From the NCBI RefSeq assembly GCF_002999335.1, contig NW_020312192.1, positions 244,806 through 308,805 on the forward strand: a DNA stretch of 64,000 nt, in the 5' to 3' direction. This DNA is from Cyclospora cayetanensis (taxonomy: Eukaryota; Apicomplexa; Conoidasida; Eucoccidiorida; Eimeriidae). Numbering within the stretch: position 1 is the stretch's first letter; each line of letters begins with the position of its first letter. Shown piece by piece: positions 1 through 10,991 of the stretch. The notes beneath the pieces were generated by a model, which saw only the letters and a program-made list of their open reading frames with translations, had not been told where the DNA came from and ran no database searches. A program made the translations under genes and the position numbers.

Positions 1-62
1 TCAGAGCTGTCGGGTTACAGGAAAGTCGGGAGCGCACAGTTACCCACAAACCAAGCCCACCC

Positions 63-1107
63 CTAGTTTGGGGTATCTGGGCAGATAATTATGGGAGCTT
101 GCATTTTAGCTAACTGGCTCTCCAGGTAGCTAACTTTGTCCCTCTGTATCCCCACTACCTTCGGGGGTAGCTTGAGGGACCCAAAATTCGCCTCTCTAGT
201 TAGCTGGGCATGCAGCTGGTGGCTGTCTTGTAGCGCTAGCTTCTGGGGTGGAGCTGGCACGGTGAATACAGTAGGGACAGGAACTGTGTCCTCGCAGCAG
301 CGAGCGAGAGACAGAGATGAGGCAAAAGCCGCCCGTCCAGCAATTGACGCAGTGTAGGTTCGCGCGTCTGGACCCCTCTCGAGGCACGGTCTCCGCCGGC
401 GGCTGTGCTCCCACAGAGTCGGAGGGGGCGTAGCTGCACGCAGAAAAGCAAAAGTGAAAGAAGAAAGGCTGTAGACGAGCGCATAGGCTGTGCGAGAGAG
501 TAAAAGTGAAAACAGATGAGCATGCAGAGGTGGAAAAGAGCATCGAGTGGCACAAGCACAAAATACGGGGAGCGCTTCCGACGGCTCCAAAGAAGGAGAG
601 GAGGGCCAAGACATCCGCATGCAAGAGCCAGTGTAGAAGCACTATGCCTCAAAAGCCCGCAAAGGCAACAATTGGAGGAGCCATGGGAATATATGTAGAG
701 TCCAAAAGAGAGGGTGCAAGATTGGGTGGCGACAAGACAAATCTGAACCAGAAAGAAGGAATACTAAGCGAGTATGTCTGACCTGGAGTCTGGGTAAACT
801 CATCACACAGCTTCTGTAGGTCTCCCTGCCTGGGAATAACCCGCGTTTGAAGGCCCCTGGCTCCGATCCTGATGTACCGGCTCCAATCTTCTTTGCGCAC
901 TGCCCGTCGTCTGTCTTCTCGCTCTTTATCCCCCTCGGATTCCATCGAGAATACCATTTTCGGCGGCAAATAGCCTCCACGCAACCCCTCCTTCCACCTG
1001 AAGGACAAGCAGACCCCTGAATGCTTAAAAAGCTTCAACGGAGGTAGCAAGGCCACAGCCGCGCGTTGCGGAAGCTCTACGTCCTGAAACCCTACTATAG
1101 AATTCAA
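63..1107 (-). CDS. Two-exon hypothetical protein
   Basis: I do not recognise this protein. The model joins 783..1107 to 63..253 on the minus strand. The donor reads CCAG|GTCAGA and the acceptor follows TGCCAG at 254-257. The exons sum to 516 bases, giving 171 residues and a stop. Exon 1 is rich in basic and aromatic residues (for example EDWSRYIRIGARGLQTR). Exon 2 ends in a charged segment with 'REANFGSLKLPPKVV' and 'SYLESQLAKM', which could be a short amphipathic helix near the C-terminus. No membrane segment is obvious. The Met at 1107 is the first in frame, but an upstream exon cannot be excluded. Coding status is inferred only from the clean phase across the splice and the non-repetitive residue use. 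A small organellar or ribosomal protein is possible but unsupported. Confidence 0.45.
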
Positions 1108-1235
1108 GCCCCAGTCCTTGCAAGAGCAAAAACCCCCTAAGCGAACGCTCTCATGAGGACAGCTGCAAGTACTTGGCGATCAGAAGGCACCCCGTAAAAC
1201 ATCCTTCCAGAGCCCTATAGCCACAGGCTAAAGCT

Positions 1236-3635
1236 TCAAATCGCAAAGCGCTTGCCGTACTTTTCACTGGGATTCGTGGTTCTTGAGTTACCCGGGATGG
1301 CCCGCGGTGAATTCATTAACTTGGCAGTGCTACTGGTGGGGTGCAGAGACTTTGCTGCTACTCCTGAAGCTCCTTCTGCTCCTGCCGTATCGATGGCGAT
1401 CACAGGCTGACCTTTAGAATTGAGAACGCACTCTGCTAGGCGAACACATTGCCGTCTTTCTCTGTGCTGTGGCTCCCTACCGTCAAGAATCCACTTCTTT
1501 GGAGCAGCAGCACACAGCTTTGCCTGCCGCAACAGCTTGGCGTCTCCCTCAGCGCCTGCCGCTTCTGCCTCCTCTCTCTCGCCCTCTTGCTGCAGCCACT
1601 GCCTGATATCGGCTCTGAAGATCGCGTCAAAGGGAGTGTCAAGCATCTGGAAAATCGAGTCTACTGCTGCGGCAGTAGCTCCCTTACTGTCGCCGCAACA
1701 GTCCCCCGTCTGTATCTGCTTTCCTCCGCCTAGCTGCTGCTGCTGTTGTTGCTGCAGCTCTCTCTCCTGCTGCACATACTTCTTCGCATTGGGCTGGAAG
1801 GAGCATTCCTCGAGAGCCCTCATGAGGTCGCTACATCTGTCGTCCGGAACAAAGCGGCTGCAGAACTGTCTAAAAATGACCATGGGATCCGTGGGTAGCG
1901 CTCCATCCTGCAACTGCTGCTGCTGGCGCTTGCTGTGGTATTTTGGTATCCCCTCTGTAGAACTCTTTTTGAGATATCTAGGAGTAGAGTTTATTTCTGG
2001 GTGAAAGGTGCACTCCTCCTCGTCTTTAAGGTCCCGAATCGCAAGAGACACGTGTTCTTGCTGTTGTTTCTTACGAACAAACCTTTGAATGACAGCGTCA
2101 AAGCGAGACCAGCAACGGCCCATGACTCGTTGTCGGTCTTCCAGACAGCAGCTGGGATCTCCGCAGGAAGGAATTGGCTGTGACTGCTGTCTTTGCCGCT
2201 GCTTCTGCTGCTGCTCGTACTCCTGTTGCTGTGATTGCTGCCGTTGGGCGTCGAGTTTGCGGGAAAACGCAAGGACATGGGGCTTCGAGATTTTCTTGGA
2301 TTCCTCCGGACTTACAGCAGCCACGAGTTTCCTGCAGCTGTAGGTTATAGAGTCACGGAACTGATTAATGCCATTTACTCCGAAGCCGTGGGCCAGGAGC
2401 TCTATACACGTGGAGAGGAAGAGGGACTCCGGCACAAACAAATGGGGCGTTGCAGTGGCGTTGGCTGTTGCCTGGTCGCCATCGAGCATCACTACTTTCT
2501 CCTGCTCCCGCGCAAGCCGCTTGTATAGTTGGAACGCATGCTGCTCTTGCTGCTCCTGCTCTTCCTTTTGTTGGTCTGCTGTTGCTTGTACCTCCCCCGT
2601 TTCCTGGGGGAAGCGGGGCGGTCGCGAGTCCGGTGACAGCGTGCCAAACCTTACGGGCCCCTCGACGTCAGGCTTTGCGTTGTGCAGTCGTAGTTCTGTG
2701 TCGGTCCTCGGGTCTAGGCAGCCCTTTTCTTCCGCGGCATCCTGGCTTGTTTTAGACAATGCCCTCTGCACCAGACAGGGGATTACTGCGTGCAAAAAGC
2801 GACGCTCCGAGAGGTCCAAGGAATCTGCCACAGGGCGAAGGGCAAACAGATCTGCAACTCGCTCCCCTTCAGTATCTATTTTGACCCACAGCTCCTTGAC
2901 ACGCTTTTGTCTGTACACCTGGATGATGCTTTCCGATTTGGGGCACAACGTGGGTGCATATTTGAACACGGGAATACAGTGTCTGGCCTCCCCGCAGTGC
3001 GTTTTAGCTCGGCAGCCACTGACAGACCAGGGGGTGCTGGGGTTCTCCTGATGCAGCAGCTGCTCCGCCTCCATCCGGTCAGGATGAGGGGCGCCCACAT
3101 GGGGGTGCAGGCCCTCTTTGGGGGCCCAGTGGACGAATGCTTCTTTGTGGGAAGCATCCAGGGCCTCATCCAAGCCCGAGCACGTGAGTTTGGGCCTGGG
3201 AACGGGGCAAGCAGGCGGGGCCCCTGGGTAGGACGGGGGCTTTCGCCTGCTAGCTGGCGACTTGTGGCCCTCGGGCGCGTTAAACAAGGGGGCCTTCGGC
3301 TTGGGGCATGGCTTAGGCACTTTGCTTGGGTCAGGCCTAGCACTGCGCACCTGATTGTGACTCGTGGAGGGCTGAAAATCACGGACGCCTGAGGACGCTG
3401 CGGAAGGGCGCGACCGCGGGGCACCCTGGGCCTCCATGGGTAGAGCAGGTCCGGCCGTTGCAGCCTCGACAGATGCAGAGGGCGTGAGGAAGGGACTTGA
3501 TGCTGCGGCGGAAAAAAGTAAGCGAAAGAATCGGGCAAACTGGGTGTGGGAAAACCTGCACAGGGGAGGGTTCAGCGAGCGCGGAGCGGCGCCGCGGTAG
3601 TCCAAGCAGTAAGGGACGTCTGTGAAGCACTCCAA
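1236..3635 (-). CDS. Gln-rich protein with repeated CxFxP motifs
   Basis: A single open frame of 799 residues with no interruption. The N-terminal 200 residues are rich in Pro, Ser and Ala and look disordered. The middle (about 330-460) holds charged helical sequence with short poly-Q interruptions. Two copies of a short motif follow: 'ECTFHPEIN' near residue 555 and 'ECSFQPNAKK' near residue 625, separated by a run of charged helix. Pairs of [CT]-F-x-P motifs in charged helical proteins are common in apicomplexan and ciliate cytoskeletal or centrosomal hypothetical proteins, so a cytoskeletal role is a weak inference. Gln tracts are encoded by CAG. The start at 3635 is the first Met; an internal Met at the start of 'MEAQGAPRSRPS' could be the true start. 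Function unknown. Confidence 0.6.
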   Translation of the reverse strand: MECFTDVPYCLDYRGAAPRSLNPPLCRFSHTQFARFFRLLFSAAASSPFLTPSASVEAATAGPALPMEAQGAPRSRPSAASSGVRDFQPSTSHNQVRSARPDPSKVPKPCPKPKAPLFNAPEGHKSPASRRKPPSYPGAPPACPVPRPKLTCSGLDEALDASHKEAFVHWAPKEGLHPHVGAPHPDRMEAEQLLHQENPSTPWSVSGCRAKTHCGEARHCIPVFKYAPTLCPKSESIIQVYRQKRVKELWVKIDTEGERVADLFALRPVADSLDLSERRFLHAVIPCLVQRALSKTSQDAAEEKGCLDPRTDTELRLHNAKPDVEGPVRFGTLSPDSRPPRFPQETGEVQATADQQKEEQEQQEQHAFQLYKRLAREQEKVVMLDGDQATANATATPHLFVPESLFLSTCIELLAHGFGVNGINQFRDSITYSCRKLVAAVSPEESKKISKPHVLAFSRKLDAQRQQSQQQEYEQQQKQRQRQQSQPIPSCGDPSCCLEDRQRVMGRCWSRFDAVIQRFVRKKQQQEHVSLAIRDLKDEEECTFHPEINSTPRYLKKSSTEGIPKYHSKRQQQQLQDGALPTDPMVIFRQFCSRFVPDDRCSDLMRALEECSFQPNAKKYVQQERELQQQQQQQLGGGKQIQTGDCCGDSKGATAAAVDSIFQMLDTPFDAIFRADIRQWLQQEGEREEAEAAGAEGDAKLLRQAKLCAAAPKKWILDGREPQHRERRQCVRLAECVLNSKGQPVIAIDTAGAEGASGVAAKSLHPTSSTAKLMNSPRAIPGNSRTTNPSEKYGKRFAI

Positions 3636-4635
3636 CGTTGCTTGGGCCCTAAAGAAGAAGCATGACGCTTGATGTGGTCAAATTCAAGGGCTAAGCCCTT
3701 GGAAGATGCGGCAAATGCTTTCACGCGACGTCGACGCTGTCTGCCTCGGGCCCGGCGAGTCGGCTGTTCGCGGAATGGCGGGTGTCTCGAAAAAATCAGC
3801 CTTTGGGGAATACGGGGTGAAACTATGAACGAACACTACTCTACACTTCACAGAAGTGTGTGAAAAGCCTATATCCTTCAAAATGTACACAAAATACAGC
3901 GATATATACATTTCCCCCACATATTTGACCAGGAATCGTGGCCCCGGGCTGATGGTTGGTCCACTTACTGACCACATGGAGAGCAAATCACTGCAGTACA
4001 AGCGCGCTGTCGAGTACCGTAAACTACTATAGCTCTTTAGGGGAGAAAGAGACAACATAAACCTAAAACAGCCTTCATTGTTCTCAGTTAGGGAACAGGA
4101 CTGAGCCACAGTCTGGCTTACAGCTGTCATCCGCTGGGACTTCCCGGCGTCTGGGTGTTTCAATAACCGAACAAGTAGAGCCTATGAGTGAAAAGAGAGA
4201 GGCTTTTCACAAATGAGTTGTCGAAGACAAATGTACCTTTGCTCACGTCTGTAGGTTCTGGCCGTGTAGGTGGTGCCTTGCCCCAAGGCCAGGTAGGAGT
4301 CCACCAAGCTGCAGTGTAAGATGTCTGCTTACTAAGCGTTGTACACCGCTGGATCTATAAGTACAAATGATTGTCCAACTGGTGCAACATCGGTTACCAC
4401 ATGGGCCGAAGTCAAGCCCTAAAGTTGTTGGCCTCCAAGCTTCAGTCACACACGAAGACCCATTAAAAAGCTAGACGAAAGTAGAAGATCCATGTAGTCT
4501 TGAGTGGCAGAATACGCACACGCCACTATACAAGGGCGCATAATCGAGGGGCGCTCTCAGCCTAAACAGTAGGCTATCAACCTCGTAGGGAGGGGGCCCC
4601 TCCCGTTGCACTGTGGCTGCCCGAAAGCGACCATT
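3636..4635. other. Intergenic, no gene seen
   Basis: About 1 kb between two minus-strand genes. It would hold the promoter of the Gln-rich protein and the 3' end of ATP11. Short open frames on the minus strand (3684-4163) have no splice support or recognisable motif. No RNA gene or repeat array seen. Confidence 0.5.
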
Positions 4636-7108
4636 TTAGGTCATGGGGGCCCCTGGTAGCCAGAGCGTCTTGTCTGTTTTTCCTGTTTCTGGCGGAGGCT
4701 CTATTTCGGGGAGTGGATGGGCAAAGAAGTCGGGGTTTGCGTCTTTAAATGCCTCAAAGCTGAACTTGTCAGGGGTGAAGTTGAAAGCTTTGGGCCACTG
4801 AAATCTGTTTGCATCGGCGTAGCTCTCCACAATAACACGGGTTAGGTGGGCAGCCTCAGGAGGGCGAAGAACAGTAGGTGACAGAATGTCAGCCTTCAGC
4901 AACACCAAGTCATGACTCTCCTTTAACTCTGGATAAAATGTAAGGGTCAGCAGAGGAGACGCTTTGTTGGGGCTCTACGAACAAGAAGACACATGCGGTA
5001 CAAGGGATCGTCTAAAGAGACAGCCAGCTTTCAAACGATGCAAGGTCGTGACAAAGTGGGCAGTTAGAGCTCTAGCAACAGACACATATACAGAAATACA
5101 AGAGATGAGGACGAAAGAGCTTGAAGAGGGCAACGAAGCGGGCTAGGTTCGCTCCATCACGCCGATAGAGCACAGGAAAAGCGGCTGCAGGCAAAGCAAT
5201 CGGGTCTGCAGATAAGGCAGGAGAGTGGGCGGCAGACAAATCTGTATCGACAAGGGAATGAAAGAATGCAGGCAGCGCATAAGGAGGGAATTCCAGTAAG
5301 CCAGATGGAATCAATGGAGGCTGCGTTGTTAAAAACGACATAAAAAAGATATGGAGAGGGTGGTCTAAAAAGCCGGAAAGCATGTTTCTAACCTGTTTGT
5401 ACTGCTCCAGAGATACGAAGAGACAGCAGTTGCGCTGAAACTGTGCAAGCAGAACCTCGAAAGCCCCGGGACCCCGGGGCAGTGGCGCCACAAACAAGGG
5501 GGCGCACCGAGAACTGCAAAGACAGGGATAGACAGAAGCATTCGTACCTCAAAACGCTAGAGTCCGTTTGAATGGCTGCTAAGGCTACACTTGGGCAAAT
5601 TTGGATAAGACAATCTTGTCTACAGAGATAGACAGTTGAACAAATACATGTACATCCGCACAGCTGATGGCAATGATGTACGCAGGTTCTTACAAAGACG
5701 TGGGTGCGTGGGCATGTGCTCTTGTAGCTTTGAATGTATGCATGCTCTTCAATGCATCCTTACACGTATGCATACAAAATTACCTGTGCACTTGCACACG
5801 TGTAGAGTATGGATTTAGGTATGGTTGTTCATATAGATGCATGTATACAAAACCTTGTAAGTTTCGAAATATACATTATCATGCACGGAGAAGTGCACAT
5901 ATGTACGTGTATACATAGATTCCATTGCCGATTTACGTATGGATGACCGACGCAGCATCCACATAATCTGCAAAAACGAGGGGAAGTGCAGCATACCAAC
6001 GTCTGTACCCCTAGCTGGAAGCCCATACAAGTAAGAGTAGAGCAAATTGCACTATCTGCAGGCGGTCCCTGCCTGCCTGTGGCTCTCCTCTCTACACACG
6101 AAAGTCACCACCCCATAGAGATACTGGAGCACCGCAGAAAGAAAACCCTACAAGAGCAAGAATGAGCCAAAGATGCGCAGAAGGTAGCACAGTGTACAAT
6201 GAAAGCAGCATACTCCTCTGCCCAGAGCCATAAACCTCTGCTGAAGCCAACCTCAGACCTGGCTGCCCTCTTGCTGCACTTAACAACCACCCTTCTGCCC
6301 CTCTGTAGCTTTTTTCCGAGGGCATGCTCATTGAGTCTTTGATCTAGCAATCTAATTCGGCTGCGCTGCTGAGGGCGTTTAGCGCAGTCGGTAGCGCGTG
6401 GGTCTCATAATCCCAAGGTCGCGAGTTCGAGCCTCGCAATGCCCACTTTTTCGAATTCCTCGCACGACCTTAGGATGCGGCACACAGGTCATGCACAGCC
6501 TAAATTGGGCATTGTTCAACTTGGAGAAGTGCTTACTTTGTTTCTAGGGCCTCATATTGGGCCCTCGTAAGAAAAGCCGCATGCCGCAGAGGCTGGGAGA
6601 GGAAACGAGACAACCATATGTCCACAACTTTCTTGCGAGGGTTAAGCCGCAGCAAGGGCAGTTTAACTACGTCTTCGAGCTTCAGGGGGCCAGGTAGAAA
6701 AAAGTAAGCTCGTGTTTGCACCCGTAGAGGGGCCCTCATCATGAGTGGATTTCCGAGGTAAACCTTCTCCCTCTCGAGAGCGCCCCGATGAGCTCTTCGC
6801 GGTGCATTTTGCAAGCAGATGACACTCGCAGCTGTAGAGAGCGAACGGGAGCGGTTCACAGTTCCTGTAGCCGTATCTCCCAACAGGAGGGGCGCCTGTA
6901 ATCGAGTGTACAAGGAGGCTTGATAAGGGCGGAGGCTACAGGCTGAGAGTCCCGCCGTGGTGGGAGCTATGCGCCAAAGGTTCTCCAAGCATTTTGCGGT
7001 GGAAGGCGCAGAAGGGCAGGCACAAGCGGGGGCGCTTACAGGAAGGCTGCAGAGGGTCCGCAGGCACGGGGCGGCAGCCTGGATGCCTAGGGAAGAGTGC
7101 ATTCGCAC
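4636..7108 (-). CDS. ATP11: ATP11-family F1-ATPase assembly factor
   Basis: ATP11 (ATPAF1) is a mitochondrial matrix chaperone that holds free F1 beta subunits until the alpha3-beta3 ring forms. Three exons, 6537..7108, 5393..5513 and 4636..4974, sum to 1032 bases (343 residues). Exon 1 begins with a long Ala/Cys/Arg leader suited to mitochondrial import, then the family block 'LEDVVKLPLLRLNPRKKVVDIW'-type helix (start of the ATP11 domain, about residue 140). Exon 2 carries 'APLFVAPLPRGPGAFEVLLAQFQ', matching the family's 'P.F..PLPR..G.E..V.QFQ'. Exon 3 starts 'SPLLTLTFYPELKESHDLVLLK', the equivalent of the conserved L-T-L-T strand, and runs to the stop. Motifs continue across both splices in phase. 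Intron 1 (5514-6536) contains a tRNA-Met gene on the other strand. A divergent promoter is probably shared with SLY1. Confidence 0.88.
6373..6445 (+). tRNA. trnM: tRNA-Met (CAT), elongator type
   Basis: A 72-base cloverleaf plus discriminator A. The acceptor stem GGGCGTT pairs with AATGCCC (one G-T). The D arm is GCGC/GCGC around AGTCGGTA. The anticodon loop CTCATAA has CAT at the anticodon, and the T arm is GCGAG-TTCGAGC-CTCGC. The T-T opposition at the base of the anticodon stem (31:39) and the 'AGCGCAGT..GTAGCGCG' D arm match the eukaryotic elongator tRNA-Met rather than the initiator. No intron. It lies inside ATP11 intron 1 in antisense. Confidence 0.95.
6447..6451 (+). terminator. Pol III T-run terminator of tRNA-Met
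   Basis: Five consecutive T residues begin two bases after the discriminator of tRNA-Met, the usual RNA polymerase III stop signal. Confidence 0.7.
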
Positions 7109-7931
7109 TTTTGTTGAAGATATAAATCAAGGAACAGCGGCGAGAATAGGCCCCTCCCCCCAAAGGGACAGCAAGGAACTGGAATCTAAGCCTCCGACTT
7201 TACTGTTTAGCGTCTGCTGATTCTTGCAGTGTAGGGCTCCTCATAAGGTCTCGAGCGAAAGGGGGGTTCCCAAAGGTTACTGGAGCAACCCAGAGCTTTA
7301 CTTGCTAATTTCAATTCTTTTGCATCCGACTCGAAGGCCCGTGAGATTGAAGACGCAAAGATCTCTTCGCAGGGGCCCACCGTCGAACTTCAGAGGGCCC
7401 TGTGGCAAGGGCCCCCTAGCGAGCCAGTCGCACGCAAATGAAACGCAGGACAGAATGGTGTGCTGGGGGCAAACCCCTTCTTCCAATAATTGAGCATAAC
7501 TGCAATATTTCTAGTGGCTTTCAACGTGCATGGGCTGTTGGACGACCTATGGAGTGCGCAGCACGGAGACGAGCGGCTTCTCATGCGTTCCTGTCCTGCC
7601 TCCCTTCTCGCGAAATCGGACACAGCGTTCTGGGGAAAGAGCACATCCGGTCTAACGTTATTTTAAGCAGAATCACAGAGAGACACTTCGAATATCTACA
7701 ATCTAAGTCATTATCCGTGGCCTCGGTTCCAGACAAGCAAGACAGCAAAAAAAATGACGTCAAGGAAATCCTGAATCCAGACCTTTCCAGACTCCCTGGC
7801 CGATCTAAGCCACTTCTCGTTCTCTGAAAGTTCTAAGGGGTCCCTGTAGCTCTTCATTGAGTCCCCTTCTCCGGGCCGCAACCTGGCTCAATTAGGGCAG
7901 TCGCAAGAGTGTCTGCGCTCCCGCACGCAAA
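7109..7931. promoter_or_regulatory. Divergent intergenic region, ATP11/SLY1
   Basis: About 820 bases between the ATP11 start (minus) and the SLY1 start (plus); both promoters must lie here. An open frame at 7438-7827 has no splice or motif support. The SLY1 ATG is preceded by GCAAA, a favourable A-rich context. No specific binding site can be named with confidence. Confidence 0.4.
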
Positions 7932-10900
7932 ATGTCGTTCGATTTGGAACAAAAGCAGACAACCGCGCTGCAGGAGATGCTGCAGCTGCGGAAACCGCAA
8001 ACGAGCGCCTTCGGCGGCCGTGGAGGCTCCTTTGGGGGGCATCCGGTAGGAGGCGGAGCTCCCTGGAAGGTTCTTATCTTTGATGAAGCAGCAAAGGATA
8101 TTCTCGCTCCTCTAATGACCGTAAGGACCCCAATTTAGGCGCGCCAGGCATAAACGAACAGACCTTTTGTCTCGTGACTCGTGCGAGACGTATCCCTAGA
8201 GCACGCAAGCCACGATATCGTCCACCTTGTCATATGTATATATATGAATGTGTATCTATGTATATCTATATATATATATATGTGTGTGTGTGTTCATGTG
8301 TGCCTGTCATTCTTCTCATCTGTCTGCACTTCCTTGCGGCCTCGTTGCCTTGCCTGTGTGTTTCGGAATTCTAGATAGGAGTGTTGCGCAGGCACGGCGT
8401 GACGCTTCCGCTGTCGCTCTCTGCGTCACGAACCCCCATTGTTGAGGCTCCAGCGGTGTATTTAGTGTCTAGCAGCAAAGAATCAATAAGCGCTATTATC
8501 AGAGACATGGAAGCCCGGCTCTATGCTCTTTATTACATCAATTTTACCTCCGGCGTGCAGACAGAACTGCTGCAGCAGCTGGCAGAGGGAGCCGCCAGGG
8601 CAGTAAGAGACCTTGCAAACCCCCTTAGAACCTTGCCGTCCCTATTCTTCTGCTCCAAGCCCTCTCACCAGCCTTCCTCCTCACTGTCTGTGTCAGTGTG
8701 CTTCCTGCCTTACGCGAGCTAGCTCTCACATCCAGACACTAGTACTTTCTGTGACTAGATCTGTAACTCCCTTACAACTTGCACCTGCAGGGTGCTGTGC
8801 GTGCCTCTGAGGGTGTAATTCTGTGTGCTAGCCTGGGGTCGCGTTCCCAGTTTTCTGGCTCGTGCCTGCTGCATCCTATGAGCGTGGCTCGATGAAGGGG
8901 GTCTGACGACGCTCTGTCTTGCCTGCACCCTTGCCGTCTCGCGAGGCTGACTGACCACACTACTAGAGGCGGTCGCCTGTTCGCATTGCGCTGCTGCCTC
9001 CCTGTGGGGTCCCTGCCGCTGCGTTTGGTTCCTTAGGGCACGGTCGGTGCAGTTGTCTCTGTTGTAGAACGCCATGTGGGATTCATTTGCTTGTCTCCCT
9101 GCGAGTTTTCACTGAACCTCCCCGGGCTGTTCTCGCGCATGCACGGAACGTCTGGTGACGAGGCCGTGCAGGCCGCAATCGATGCAGCTGCTGAGGGGCT
9201 CCTCAGCGTCCTCGCAACTCTCGGTACGGCGGTATACATACACCGTGTTTTGTTGGTGCTCTTAATCTCCGGTTGCGGCCTCCTGATCTGATCCTGCAGC
9301 TGCGATGCAGCTATCAGGTTCCTTCCTTTAGAGGGCTCTGCTGTTTTCAGTGGTGGTGTCCTCTTCCCCTCTCTGTGTCACTTCTTGTCTCGACTCTGTC
9401 CACTCAGGGGTTGTGCCCCTGATCAACTGTTCCTCAAGCGCCTCCTCGCCAGCTCGAAGCGTTGCCCTGAGGTTGCAGGTTCGTTCTAAAGTAAAGGAGA
9501 GCGAGGGAGTCGGGGGGAGAACGGCTAGGCAGTCGACGGCAAAGCGCGACAGAGGAAAACACACATATACACACACACATATATATATACATATATACAT
9601 AGATAGGTACAAACATGCATAGATAGGTACACACATGCATAGATAGATACATGTATAAGCATTAAAGTCATCCACGCAAGCAGAAGGGCTGGATGGTAGC
9701 GATCAGGAGAAGCAAAGGAGACTGTGAGAGGGAAGAGAGAGAGAGAGAGCAACGCCACAGCCTCATGGAGAGACACGAGCCTTTCAGAGGGGTGGGGGGC
9801 AGTGGAGCGGAGGAAAAGGATGGACAGAGGGATGCAGGCAGATATGATTGGAGCCAGTGTAGGCAGCATGGAGATGATGCAAAGCACCAGAAGACAAAGT
9901 AGAAAAAAGGACGCATACCGGATATCAGAAGGGGAGAAAAATAGTGCAAATCCGCGCATATGAAGATTTAGAGAAACGAGCGAATTCTTGCAAAGGAGCC
10001 TTGTAGGTAGCAATGCACGCTGGCTTCAGGAGGGATGCGTAGTAGACAAGTGGGGCAGAGCGTGAAGCTGCATGTCCTTGCGCAGGAAATGGTGGAGGCC
10101 CTTCCTGCGAAGGCTTTTTCGCAGATGTTCGGATCCGCTACAGCAGCGGTCACCAAGCCGCTGCTCATCCTCCTGGTATGCTATTTGCTGTGGCTCTGCT
10201 GCTGCTTGTGTCCCACCGTTGATGCCATCCTCTGGATTCAGAGACCGTTGCCACTAATGCTGCTGCTCACGCACCCTGTGAATGCATGCATGCCTTTTTA
10301 CCGTGCTGGTGCTGCGCCTTCTGCTGCTTCAGGACAGAGAATTCGATCTTTTAACGATGCTGCAGCATACCTGGCTCTACGGTGCCCTGATACATGACCT
10401 TCTCAAGCTTAGGTCCGCCAGGCCGTCGCTTTTAAGTTAGCTAGTTGGCTAGCACGTCCCCGATCAGCTCGCCAGTTGTGGGGTGATGGGCTCTGTGACA
10501 AGGCTCTAAGGGTGGCTCGCTGGTTTGCGGGAAAATGGGGAGTTGCAGCAGGGCAGGTTCCTCGGTGAAAGGCTGACGGACCGCCTTGGTGGAGTGCCCT
10601 CTAGAATTGTAGGTGTCAGTTGCTATCGTCCCTTTGCATCGCGGAAAGGTGCTTCTGATGCAACTACATACATGAGTACACGGGACAGCTACAGTTTCGG
10701 CGAGTGTCGGTGTATGCAAGCTGCAGGCTGAACAGGGTCACTGTAACAACTGCGAGTGCAGAAGGAAAGGGCAGCACTCCGAAGACCTTTGACCTTGAAA
10801 AGTACGAGCCTAAGGCTTCACGGATGCTCTTCGGAGTGTGGATTCATACTTCAGACGTGAAGTGCTTTCGGCAGCCGGCTACACGAGACGAGCCACACAG

Positions 10901-10956
10901 AGAGCCTGCCTCTCTGTCTGTCTGCCTCTCTGTCTGTCTGCCTGTCTCTCCGTCTC

Positions 10957-10991
<35 letters not shown>

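Noticed and set aside
10279..10294. TGCATGCATGC as an ApiAP2 binding site
   Set aside because: It lies within a SLY1 intron and the motif is frequent by chance; no promoter context.
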